Source of the DNA: Mastigias papua
Taxonomy: Eukaryota; Cnidaria; Scyphozoa; Rhizostomeae; Mastigiidae
DNA length: 64,000 nucleotides
Assembly: GCA_964019165.1 (NCBI GenBank)
Contig: OZ025277.1
Span: forward strand, 11,477,534 to 11,541,533
Direction of reading: 5' to 3'
This document shows positions 1 to 13,400 of the stretch, piece by piece; positions within the stretch are counted from its first letter, which is position 1; each line of letters starts with the position of its first letter. The translations under genes were made by a program, and so were the position numbers. Under the pieces are notes generated by a model, which was given only the letters and a program-made list of their open reading frames with translations, searched no databases and was not told where the DNA came from.

Positions 1-1094
1 AGAAATTATATAAGATTGAAAAAGAATTCTACTGATATGAACTTCAATATTTCTGTAAGGGGAGCGTAACCATTTATCATACCAGTTCTTCTTAGAGCAC
101 AATTGGTAGAAAAATAAATATGAATACTAATTAGCATGCACAGAAAATGCGATTCTTTCTTTAACGCTCCAAAATGTGGGCGTATAAATGGAAAGAATTT
201 ATTCCTAGGTACTTTCTCTTTCCATAAACAGACTACTTGTGGTCAAGAACAGATAAATTGATAAAAAACTGATTTGAAACAAGCAAGCATACAATAAAGT
301 AAGTGCTTCGTTTCCACATCGGGACTCCTCTAATCAGCTAGTGTGTTCCCGGCAAAGATGGTTATTTCCAAAATAATACCGGTCGTCTGCACTACAATGA
401 ATGGTTCGACTGGATGGGCGACTGAGTGGACGACTGGATGGGCGACTGGGTGTGCATTTAGGCAGGTTTAATTCGATCATCATACTGAAACAGCATTCTG
501 GAACTTTCGGCCACAATTGTTTTTCATAAAGCGATATTCCTCTCTATTTCTATGTTATATCAATATTACTGAGAAATTAACATTAAAGAGCATCGATATG
601 ATCTATAAATCGTCAGAATACGTTTTGAAGCTACAGAAACATTGATTCTAATTCTCTAAAAATAAAAATGACGTAGTACAACTATAGAAATATGTGACAT
701 AGATTGTGGCAAATGTAGTCTATTTCAAAAGAGCAGAGTCTTCTAAACTGGCAACTGTCAAACTGCTAAGTATAACAGCATTCCCATTTATTTTACTTCA
801 TCATTTGTGACTACTTCACTATGCTGAAAGTGCTCTTGTCTGGAGGACAATCTAATGACTAACAGAGTGTTACTCTTCGAGCAAAGGCTTAAAACTTTAA
901 GGCCACGATATAATACACTGCACTTGAGATCAATAATTGATAAATGAGCACTTGAGATCAACTCTTAAAAAATCACTATACACTGCATTTGAGATCAACA
1001 CATTAGTGTGCAACGATGTTCTTAGCTGCATAATTACCCGTTCTGTTGCGTACGCGGTGTTTCTAGAAGAAAGATTTCTCACACTGCACCGAAA
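1..1094. other. Flank downstream of DPH6, no gene seen
   Basis: No exon-like open frame with splice sites was seen. A short imperfect tandem (ggatgggcgact type, about 405-450) lies here. The 60-residue open frames are chance. Confidence 0.5.
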
Positions 1095-1099
1095 CTTTG

Positions 1100-1475
1100 A
1101 TAGTTTTTCAGGGCTTTAATACTGAAACTATATCAAAACTCTCTTAGCAAGAACAGGCGAGTCTGCGCAACACTATAGTGTTACACACATCAACAGGCCA
1201 TAAAGATAGCATCTGAATACACAGATTAACAGAATAAATCTATGCAAATCCAGTAAAAACGATGATTGTCTTGCGTGAATATTTGAATTTTAGAAGCATA
1301 TGCCTTATCAACTTTCTTAGGTCTCAAAAATGCAGACCGAACTTTCTTAACTTTCTCAGCAGTTGAGTACTGCTCTTTTACAAACCCCTTTCCTATAAGA
1401 AAAACTTTAGAATCGTTTTTGAGAATCAGCCGAAGCTCACGGTAAAATAATTCATTAGCTAATGTACGTATTATC
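1100..1475 (+). repeat. MITE family B, copy 1 (diverged)
   Basis: Resembles copies at 6644-7003 and 9532-9861. Shared landmarks are actgaaac, gcgagtctgcgcaacact, aatctatgcaaatc, and a 3' part with ctttcttaggtctcaaaa and cagttgagtactgctc, ending near cctataagaaaaac. It has no coding capacity; an open frame across it is a shadow. Confidence 0.6.
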
Positions 1476-1821
1476 AGTATGGCTCTTTCATTTGGTCTTA
1501 AAACTTGAAGACACATCTAAAAATCATACAAAATATCCAACTAATAATAAACGTTGTGTTACATCCTCTGTCTTGATAAATGACAATGCTGTATTTTTTA
1601 AGAAGTTCTGCAACGAATCTAGAAACAGAAACAAATGTTATTAAGTATAAACGATTTCATTGGGGGTGATGACAAACAGTGTTGGTAGCTGCCTACCTGG
1701 CAATCCTACATTCTAGAACGAGAATTGCAACAAATAATATAGACATACTGTTGATGACTCATGCCTGAGTCGAAAACCCTATATTGGATATATCACTAGC
1801 TCAAGTCTGATATTGATTATG

Positions 1822-4486
1822 TTAGTAGCTTAACTGTATATATGTCGTAAAGTGAAACATCTCTGAAGACAAAGAAATGCCTACGTTATGTGTCGCAACT
1901 TTGGATTTAAACTTCATCCTCAAGCTGGGGTTTCCTACAATCAAATCCTGCACTTCTGCTACTACGCTTGCTGTATGTAAGCAAAAGGTGTGAAATTGCC
2001 TTTCATCAAGAGAGATATGTGCACATTAAAACTACTATATCCAAGCCCTCATACAAAAATTCCCTTGACATGAAGCAACAAAGTACAGTTACAAAAGCAC
2101 CATGGCCCAAGTAGCAGCAGATCATAATTCCAATAAAAAAGGGTTATTTCCACTCTCCAAACATTCTAGGTCCTCATACACATACCCCTCTCTGTGAAAG
2201 TAAGTCAATGTATCTGTGAAAGCATCTTGTTTACCTTCATTTCAATACTACATTACTCCATTTCAATACTGCAATACGGCTCGTCATAAAGATAGGACAA
2301 AGGAAGCCTCGATTGCGGGCTCAGAGCTCCATTGCATGGATGATTGCAATGTATGGTATTTAACCCAAATCACCCCCTGGGTAAAGAACTTTAAAAACGA
2401 AATGAATGAAAATAGACCACTGGAGCATAACCTAAGAAAAACTAAGTAAACATAGATGGAAGAGGAGAAGTGGGCTACAATTATAATATAAATGCACTAT
2501 TGACTACAATACTCATACTGAAGTACCTGAGATTTTATTCAATTTGGCCTTTGAATCGATTTGGTAATATATCTGCAATGCTAACAATCGACTATGCTCG
2601 AATCCGCAATGTGCAAGAGATCTTCGGACATCCTCAAAAATAATGTCAACAAGCTCCGTTGAATTGGAGTTCTCTAAAGCATCTTCACCTACATGACAAA
2701 GCAGAAAGCTCACCATATTTTAAATAGAACTCTGAAGGAAGGGCGCATTTCTACAATACAAATAAACCAAATAATATAGTGAATACAGAAGTACAGAAAT
2801 TGCACCTAATAGCTAATGCAACACTCAAAAGGCGCAAATGTTTTATAGAAATTGCTGTCCTATGTCATAACATTTGATATTGCGACTGCGTGAAAGAAGT
2901 CCAGCGTTTAAAGAAATTCCATGGCACAGAAACAACAATTGTATGAGGCTTTACACAAATGAAGTAAACAAGGATGCAGAAAATATCACTGAACATCTCA
3001 TTGAACATTTCACTGAACATCTCACTGAACATTTCACAGAACATATTCCTGAACATTTCACTGAACATATTCCTGAACATTTCACTGAACATCTCACTGA
3101 ACATCTCAATGAACATTTCACTGAACATCTCACTGAACATTTCACTGAACATCTCACTGAACATTTCACTGAACATCTCACTGAACATTTCACAGAACAT
3201 CTCACTTAACATTTGACTGAACACCTCACTGAACATTTCACTGAACATCTCACTTAACATTTGACTGAACATCTCACTGAACATTTCACTGAACATCTCA
3301 CTTAACATTTGACTGAACATCTCACTGAACATTTCACTGAACATTTCACTGAACATTTGACTGAACATTTCACTGAACATATTCCTGAACATTTCACTGA
3401 ACATCTCACAGAACATATTGCTGAATATTTCAATGAACATCTCACTGAACATTTCATTAAACAATTCACTGAAAATTTCAATGAATATTTCACTGAACAT
3501 TTCATTAAACATTTCACTGAATATCTCACTGAATATTTCACTGAACATTTCACTGAACAGAATGCTGGGCAATATTCACAATGTTCAGTGGCCAGTGGCT
3601 TAATAAGATGAAAAATCCGTTGATCTAGCTGAACATTGCGACGAGTGGCCACAAGCCTCGATTCAAAGATCGTAGTTTGGAACAAAGAGTTCAGATGTCC
3701 ATAATGCAACTTACCAATTGAAAGGGACAAAAATCCAGTACGCCTGCAGGAACAATAGCAACATCTAGACATGATCTTTGCATTTCGTATGGTAGTGTCA
3801 AAAGCGAAGTCTGTAGGAAATAAAAAGTAATAAAATAAATACTACATAAAGACAAAACAACATTTATAATATTAGCAATGCAGTAAAGAGACGAGGCCAC
3901 TTTCGCAATGATTGGAACTCGTCGAATTCTGAATATTAGAAATGTCTACTGGAATGTTCAGCTATCATTAAATACGCAGACTTTCCCGCTTTTGTTGCCA
4001 TCCTGATCTTAAATACACGTTTTCTTTTATAAGAAAATGAGGCTCAAATGGCCAAAATCTTAAGAAAATCCTAAGAAAATTACATTTCATCTTCTTTACA
4101 TGCCAGAGATTGATATTGGCTCATTTTTGCAAACTCTCGTACAAAGATCGAGAATTATGGTGGCCCAACAAATACAGAGTAGCCTGTTTCAACCAGTTTA
4201 TCCCTGCAAAAGTTAAGAAAATCTTAAGAAAATCTCAGCCTCAAATTCGTGAAAAGTTAAGAAAATTGAGCCTCAGGAAAAAGTGTTTTTCTTATAAAAA
4301 AAAAAACGAGTATCTGGAATAATGGAAAACAGAAATAGGATGGTTAAACAGATTGAATAAATATTCACCGGTGATGCGTTCGTCAGAACATCTGTGCGCC
4401 AACACACTCCATTCAACTAAAGCATTACGAGGGAGCCTTGATACCACAATCACTTGGAATACGGGAAAACTGTTGGAGTCTTTCCT
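1822..4486 (-). CDS. DPH6: DPH6 exons 15-18: C-terminal RidA-like end
   Basis: Exon 15 (4486-4369) contains FQVIVVSRLPRNALVEWSVL, the expected end of the second RidA-like domain (compare SELPRGAVAEF in yeast). Exon 16 (3810-3715) and exon 17 (2688-2527, with LVDIIFEDVRRSLAHCGF) continue in one phase-1 chain. The last proposed exon (1970-1822) reads SVVAEVQDLIVGNPSLRMKF and runs to a TAA at 1824-1822. That final exon is supported by phase and an acceptor (ACATACAG), not by recognisable similarity. The satellite at 2986-3560 sits in the intron between exons 16 and 17. Confidence 0.7.
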
Positions 4487-7400
4487 CTAGAAAGGTCAGA
4501 TATGCAACTTTAATCAATTTGTACAGGCAAAGCCAGTGGCATAGTGCTTTGAGTGCTTGTCTGATGTGCGAAAGAGTGATGGTTCGACCCACACTTCGGG
4601 CCATAGTCTGGACGCCTGCTCTCTGGCCACAAAGCAGCAAATGAGTAACTGTCGGCAACACTGGGGAGGTGAAGGCGGCGAGGAGAGCAATTAGCCATCC
4701 TACCCCATATTACCAAAGGCCTGGGGACATTATGCCAATGGTCCATCATGATGGATCATGGTGACGCATCACCTGTCGGGTTATGATCGAAAAGCGAAAG
4801 ATTTTTACAGGATAATATCTTGCTACCAATTCTCAATCACTATTCGGTCATCATCTGAGATTTAATACTCTTACGAGTATCGGACGAGACGAGAAAATCA
4901 CCGTCAATATACTTGTATATATTTTTCGTACAGCATTGAATGGACTATTCCTACTTACAAAGCTTTCATTGAACATATCCTCAACCAATGACGTATGATC
5001 TGGTACAACAATGTAACAAATCACAAGCATTGCGTCTCTCAAGCAACACGATGTACCAATGGCCTTAATGACTCTGTCGACATGTCTAAATGCCAACTGG
5101 GCCTGGGACAAGACTCCACCAGGAGTAAGTCGCATCGAGCCAGCATCCAGACCTATTGATCCTGATACAAATATTGAAGATCCAATCTGAAAACATAAAT
5201 GAACTGCTGATGAGGATAATGATGTGTTGCACGGAGGAAAAGTAGAACGTGTTGAGGGAAAACCATGGGTTAATTTTTCGAGAATGGATGTGTGCCCATG
5301 AACCACAATGTAACGGATAAGAACACAAAACATACACGACACAAATGACTCGATTGAATCTCTCTTTATTTATCCGATCTATCTCCATCAGGAAAGAAAA
5401 CATAATATAATATATCGCAAACGGTTAATACACGACTTTTACTATAAAAAGGCAATGTGTAAGAAAGCAGTGCTCGATTGCTCAAAAGTTAAGAAAGCTT
5501 AATACTGAGCTTCAGAGACCTATGAAAGTCGACAAGCTCATATGTACTTCAAATTCCAATTTTCAAGCAAGCCTATCTTTTTGCAGTGCCCGTCCGTGCG
5601 ACATTGTAGTGCTACACAAACTCAAATATTTTTTTCTTAGGTCTTGAAAAAGGCCTAGTCAAATGAAAGAAACAAAGAACAATGTGTACTGGGCATTTCA
5701 AAAACTCTAACATCACAAGCACCTTTTTCGCTTGACTGTATGGGCCGATATTAGCAGGTGCCCAATGTGAGATGCTCTGCACATGAAGGGTCTTGAGTTC
5801 CCGTGCATCAGTGCATTCAGCCTCAGACTTGGTATCAACTGCTTGGCATTCAAGACAAAACACGTAATTTTCTGGCATAGATACTTCAACACAAACTCTG
5901 AAATTAGACGAAATAATCCTTCTACAAACAGTATGAAAACTATTACCTACTTCACTACAATATTTAATAAGTACAAATATTTTTAGTCAAAGTTTAACAG
6001 GTCAGTCTGAAAACCAAGAGTTTTATCTGAAACTTTCAGCCTGCATAGACATTTTTAAATGAAATGAAGGAAATAAAGCTTTAATTGTTAGTTAGCTTTA
6101 ACACTCAGAATAAGGCTACTAACAACAAGCTGTTTCATAGGTTCATTTTCCAATGTCTTTAATTGGAGAGAAATCTAAAAATCCTATAAGCAAGTTTTCC
6201 AAATTGTGTATCTCATCTGCGACAGCCACGACCGACGTCACTTCTGAGACTATCAAAGAATTCAATAAGAGAAGCCAAGACACAAATTGTAACAAATAAC
6301 TTCATAAAATAAAGAAGATATCAAAATAAAACGGGACTACACATGAAAAATACCTATTTCTCACCTTGTTGGGGGATTTTGTTTAAAAAATTCTTTATAA
6401 ACTTCGTTAACCACAGCAAACAACTCCATATCTCTCAAATACAGGTGCAAACGAATACAATCTTGCAAACGGCAACCATATTGTTTCAGGATTTCTGTGC
6501 AAAATGAAACTGGAATTAGACATCTTACAATGTATCCTACAAAATTCTGAAGAATTCCATCAAATTTACTAAGAATATAAATTAAAGAAAGCAACTATCT
6601 GCCAAATGAGATTTTACTCCTGATTCTAACAATCATATTACATGGTTCTTGTAATAAGACAGTTTTCTCGCTCAGTATTGAAACTTTATTAGCTATTTCC
6701 TTTTTTCAGCATTGAAATTTTCTAAGAGTTTCTTAGCAAAGATATTCGAGTTTGTGTAACACTCTAGAGTTACGCAAACAGACAGGCACTAAACAAACAC
6801 AACACTGAAATAGATAGATTTTCGTAAGAAATCCATGCAAATCAAGCAAAAGAGATGACGGGCTTATTTGAAAATTGGAATGTAAAGTGCGCATCAACGT
6901 ATCAACATTTTCAGGTCTCAGAATCCCATGCTGAATTTTCTCACATTTTTAACCAGTCGAGTACTACTTTCGCATAAACCACTATCTGATAAAAAGGACG
7001 TATTGATACTCGGAGGAAAACTTCATAGCTAGTGAAGATTTATTCAAATGTTTTTTTTTCTCTAAAGTAGCTATTCTGGTTTTGAATTGCATTTGCATCA
7101 AAATCCAAATTCAGTGGCTATATCTCCATCTTTCAAAGGATCATCAAGTCCAGAAACTTCAAATTGACTTTGCAGATATGCAAAAATTGCAGGAAACTAA
7201 AGGGGAGTTAACAGCCTCTCCTAGAGTTCTACGTCACAACAGCTCACAAATCTTCGTTATTCTTTTTTGACTGATGTCAGCTTGCCACCACACGCAATTT
7301 TTCAAAAGAAACAACTTTACAAGTAGAATGCCAAAATATTTAAAGAACTTATACTGCTAAAGGAAAATTCCCTAAGGAACTTTTCAATTTGAATAATGTT

Positions 7401-10400
7401 TATAACAGCAAGCAATCAAGAATCAGGAAACTGGGTCCATTCATTTGCGGCCAAAATCCACATAGATTGCTTGCTATGCTTGTGTCACGTGTTTCATTGA
7501 GTATACTTTATGCTTTTACAATTTGACATTGTGCCTTAACATTTATATAACTTCTTTCTTACCTTCTGTGTGTGCTTGGTCTTAAGTTATAGCCAGAATT
7601 AAAGGCAACATTCAGAATTTCAATGTTCTACCAGTGTCAGTACCATTTTTATGGCACCAAATGCGCAGTGAAAATTAAGGAACTGTTAAGGAACTTTTAG
7701 TGCTTCAATTTGATCATTTGAGGTCCTAAAATAAGGAACTTTGGAACTAGGCCTTGAGCTAGGTTCCTTATAAAAAAGCGTGTACACATACCCAGCTATT
7801 CTTGCAAAAAAAGTGTCAAGACAGTTTCAGTACTCAGCAAAAAACTTCTTTTAAAAAAACTTGCATGCGGAGTTCAAAGGAATATGACTTATCAACTTTC
7901 TTAGGTCTCAGAATTCCAGTATCTACTGAAATTTCTCAACCTTTTTAGCAGTCTAGCACTACTTTCTTGTAAGTCACTTTCCCGTAAAAAGGCGTGTAAG
8001 TGTGCATTATAAACTATTACGGAACTTTTAGAACTACAATGTTATCAAATGAAATTCAAAAATAAGAACTGGGCCTGAGATAAGTTCGTTATTCAAAGAC
8101 GTATAGCTGTAGCTAACAACTTGCCTGTCAAAGAACGCAAGTGCAATACGTGATCTAACTGATGTCATAAATTCTTAACTTGTTATTCAAAGCCAAGGTC
8201 ACAAACCCTTTAAATTTCCGAAGGTTTTTCGAGCCGAAGTCAGAATATCTCCATCGATATTTATACCACAAACAATCCCAGTTATGTAAACCTCATTTCC
8301 ATGTTTTGATATTATAGGTTTCTTGTCTGAAAGCGAAAGAGGTTGAGAGTCAATAAAGGTTTAGTTAAATTGTCTATAAACCAAAACAAACTTAACACTG
8401 GATACTTAAAACCAATTATCTAATCAGAGCTTTTTAATTTGTACTATCAGTAAATACACCATGCCTTCAAAAGAACAATCAACAAAGACATTAGAGGAGA
8501 ACTTGAGGTTGGGCTAGCGGATTGAATCACGAAACCTCTTGCTAGGTTCGAACAAAACTTAATTTGTTACACGTATTATTTTGTTACAGGCAGTCAAATT
8601 TGAGTACTCAAAATTCCCAAGCAATTCCCCAGCCTTTGGTTTTCGTTTCTTGAAGATATACATAGATACAATGGAATGGCAGAGGCGTCAGAAGACAAGT
8701 AAACATGAATAGTTGAGAACCAATGAACATAAGTATTGTTGAATCTGAATTTGAATATGAAGGTTCAACATAACAAAACTTTTAAAAGCCCTGCATGATT
8801 TACGCTGAATGTGCATTCAAAGATCTACGTAGTATTTTAAATTCCTTAGAAATCTCCGACCAGTACTAGAAATTCCTCAAGCTTTGCTCTCCCCCCCTCC
8901 CTGAGTACTATGTTGCATATAAAGCACTTGGTTATAAAAATGCGTGTACAGGTATACAACTCTTGTACAAGAATATAGTCTATAAGAATATCAAGGCTTA
9001 AACTCTCTGAAATTTAAGAATAATTTAAGAAAAATACAAGGCTCAAGCTTTATCAAGGTTTAGATTCTCTGCTGATTTGAGTTTTTCCTATGATGCGACT
9101 CAGCAACTCTTCACGAAGTGTCAGCTACACACTTTGAATTTTTATCGAACATTTATTCTCGTATAGACTATAGTATAAGAGTATAGTCCTTACGAGAATT
9201 AATGCTCAAAATCCATAAAATTTAAGGATAATTTAAGAATATTCTTATGCTCAAAATCAGAAAACCTTAAGAATATTGAGGCTCAGTGATGAATTAGGTA
9301 TTTTTTATAATAAAGTGTATATTGGGTATTACGTACAGTCCGCAAAGGTCTGTTGTTTCACACGCTGCACAACCTAGAAGGATAAGTTCATAGTAAATGA
9401 TTTCAACATTGAATAATAAAATTTCTATCTGCCTAAGCTGGGATAGAACTCCATTCCACAATGACACGAATCGAATATTACTAAAAATAAGCCTAAAAAA
9501 GGAAAGTGTACAATAAATAAATTTTCCGCCCAATACTGATACTTTCTTAACTTTGTCATAATTTCAGTGCTGAAACTTTCTTAAGACTGTCTTAACGAGA
9601 ATATTCGAGTCTGTGTACCACTGCAGTTTTGCGCAGACCGGTAGACGCTACACAAAGATATCACTGAAATAGATAGATTTTATTGGGAAATCTATGCATG
9701 TTATACACAAGAAATTTTTGTACTTAAGTGAAAACTGGAACTTCAAGTTTGTATCAACGTTCAGCATTATCAGAAATCCAGTACTGGACTTTCTTGATTT
9801 GTTGAGCAACTGAGCACTGCTTTCTTATTACCCACTTTCTTATAAAAACTACTTGTATTTGGTATCCTTTACCAGTGTTTACCGATTTATCGCACATCTT
9901 TTACGCTGTCATAACTTTGTTATAAAAACGTGTATATAAAGACAAATTCCCTTCCATTTCGATTTGCTGTTGTGAAAGCCGAAAAAACATGTGAAAATCT
10001 GCTGTTTGCTTGATTTCCAAGCTATGATACACATAAATCCAACACACGTTTTTCTTTAAAGAAAGTGTTTTTGGCCCAGAAATAAACCTTCTTCAGATTT
10101 TCATAGCAAAAATGTTTTGAGTTTGCGGGACACTACATTTCATTTCACTTCATTCTAACTTAATCAATCAACGATAAACGCTTCAGCTATACTAAAATAT
10201 ACTATAAAACACATCAGTGTAATTTAACATACAACCCATTCTACGACAGAAAACTACAAAAATACTAAAGCTGATCTTCCAGGGGGTCGTCTTTGATTTA
10301 TTTCCAGCTCATCACATACATTTTCAAGTGTTTTTTGAAGTGGCCCAGCGAGGGAAGTTCCCGTATGCTTGAGGGGATTTCATTCCAGATTTTAAAGCTG

Positions 10401-13400
10401 AGTAAGAAAACTCTTTCTTGGTATACTCTAGATTATACTTAGGAATCTGGATATTTCTGCAGAATCGTGTATTGTACCTGGAGTAGTTGGATCTCATATG
10501 GAATTTGCTGCATAGATTTTCCGGACAGAGCCTGTTAAAGATCTTATAAAGCAAAACGGCACGATCAAATGTAAAAGTTGTTAACTGTTAAAAAATTTGC
10601 TGTGCAGTTGTTTTTATCCTAGAGGCAGGAATCATAGAAATGGCTCTGTCCTGTAGACGTTAAAGGGATTCTAATTTTGACCTTGATAGACTACCCCAGA
10701 TTACATCAGCATACCGCATGTGACCTTCAACTGGGTTCGATATAAATTGCTTTATGAAGACTGAGGGAGAATGTTTTTCAGCCTTTTTCGAGATTCAAGA
10801 CCGCCATGACTTTTGTTGTGAACAGTTTTGAATTTTCGTTCCCAATTTAGTCCTTCTTCTAAAATAATCCCTAGTGATTTGGTATTCGTCACCTGTTTTA
10901 TATCAGAGCTGTTCAGTCAAAAAAGATTCATGTATCCTGACTTTATCTGTTTTACGAGTGTGTCCAATTACCATGTATTCTGTTTTTTTGGGATTGGCAC
11001 TTAGTTTATTTACCCACATCCATGTAGAGATATTGGATAATTCCATTTGGGCGTTTTGGATTAGATCTTCAACATTAGTAGATGCTACGGTGATGTGAGT
11101 ATAATCAGCGTAGAGACCTGCCTTAGAGTCTACTAGGCATTTTTGCAATTCGTTCAAGTATATTATAAAAGAAGAGGGCCAGGACATGAGCCTTGTGGGA
11201 TACCACATGAGCCTTGTGAGATGATTTTAACTGTAGATTCAGTACTATAGATATTCTAAGTGTTAAGTGGTACGACTGGATATTATTGAAATTATAAGTT
11301 TCAATGCAAATATGCCTATGAACCACTTGCTACAAGGGCTACAAACAATTTATTAAGCCAATTTGGCTACTTATATTTGGTTGTTTGCAGTAATAAAAAT
11401 ATTAAAAATTGAACAGCTCCGTAAGAATTTTGTCATTAGTAGCAAACGTTACTCAAATATTTTGGCTTTCCACATGTAGGTTTCTTATCAAGCGGGTCCT
11501 CGTAAGAAAAATCTTGGAACTTTAAGCATAACAAACCTTATTAGCACTGCAGTTTAGCTCCTCCACATTTTCCCTAACAGATACACGATATTCCACTTTC
11601 TCTGAGAGCCTTGAAGGGAAATTGTATAGATCAAGTCTTTCTTTGAGGGATATATTTGGATCCTAAAATTAAACGATTCCATGAAATATTTTAATTAATA
11701 AATTTCAGCACATAATCATGTTAATCTCTAGCAAGATTATTGTGAGAAAAAATGGGACCATTCCTTCTCCCATTGATTCATATAATACATCTAGTGTTTT
11801 TTGTTAAAAATATCAATCTTTGAACCGAGGTAAGCAGTGCGATATGTAGGGTAACGAAGTCACAGTACATAGTTGCCAAGTCTCATACATTCTGCTAGAG
11901 ACTCAAGCACTTCAGTGCTACCTCTAGCTGACCTCTAGCAAAGGGAAAATGTTGTGAAATCTCTAGCAGCTTCATTTCTGAAAAAGCATATCCAAAAATC
12001 GTGTATTTGGAAATAGGCCGGAGATTGGCTTCTCACGCCAATCGATTTCCGTCAGTCCCTTGCTATAAAACTATTGACTGATGCCACAAACGGCAGCTAC
12101 AAAACATAAAAATAATAAACCTTAGAACCAGTGATTTTCATAACTCTGATCTACCACATTGTTTTTAGATATTGCTTTATATTACTGCTTTTCTCACTAA
12201 ATGTCGCACCATTTTCTCCATTATGTTGCTACCCAACACTTGGCAACTACATAGTATATGGTTCCTTATAGTTTTAGAAACAAACCAGCTGCTGTTTAGT
12301 CAACACTGGATACTGACACTTATATATCAAGATCCATCTTACGCTTGAAAGATTCAAGTGTAATAACGCTATAGCGTATCAAAAAATTCTTTGACTGACA
12401 CCATGAAAGTTCACCTGAAGGAGACGGCAAAGACTAGGCTAGTTTCCATAGCAACATGAAACTTGAAAACATACGATTCCTTTCTCTTCCAAGTGCATTG
12501 ACGTGAATTTCACATAGCCAACTGGTGCAAAGGCGTCATCTGAATGCATTATCGTCTCGTATTTGTCTCTGAAACCAAGTTGACTTATCAATTATATTCA
12601 AATACTCCCCGAAAATTAACCACGTTTGGATTAAGATGCGAATTATACTATCATAAGATACAAGTTTAAGGCCAAACAATAAAAGGAACTTGCACTACTA
12701 AGGGACCGGTCATTAATTCTTCCAGAGGAGGGGGTGGAAGACATCTGGGAGGGGGGACCAAAATCCAGCACACTCAGAGGGAGGGGAGTTGGAAAATAAA
12801 GAGCATTTCAGGACTATAGGGTTTGTTCTGAGGTCCTGGAGTGGGGATCAAAATATTTACATAAATCTGATAGGGGGGACGAAAATTCCATTAAATATAT
12901 GAGAATGTCTTCCACCCCCTCCCCACAAGTAAAGTAATGACCCGTCCCTAATGACATAATCCCTAAGGAACCTTACTATTCGAACAGGGCTCATTAGAAG
13001 TGCGTCGTGCCTACGGGCTCATATCTGAGCACAAAATGTCCCTGTAAATTAAAACAGGGCTCCACGTGAGGTCCGATGCAGACAACTTGCAAACCTGTCT
13101 TTAACTGGTTTTCAGCTGCGCCAGGGACGTAGGAACCGGGAGGCCAGAGGGGCCATTGTCCCCCACTTTTTAGCAAACTATGCAAAAGTGCCCCTTTGAA
13201 GCCCAAAATGGGCGTGGTAGTGTGCCCCTTGGCCCCCCACTTTTTAGATGCTTCCTACGTCCCTGAGCTGCGCTACGTACTAGTTACAAACAATAGGTAA
13301 ACTTGGATCAATAGTGCCTGTATAAATTTGCAGTGCACCACTTTTTGCCTGTGAGAGGTGTTCGCATGCTCGCGTACATTAATGAGCCCTAAGTTCGAAT

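Noticed and set aside
1226..1516. 96-codon minus-strand frame as a possible last exon of DPH6
   Set aside because: It lies within a copy of MITE family B and shows no similarity to the DPH6 C-terminus.
2865..3572. 235-codon minus-strand frame rich in Met-Phe-Ser-Glu
   Set aside because: It is the minisatellite read in one of several stop-free frames, with no splice signals or non-repetitive conserved segment.
12994..13206. 70-codon minus-strand frame
   Set aside because: It overlaps a hAT-type MITE with perfect target duplication, so coding is unlikely.
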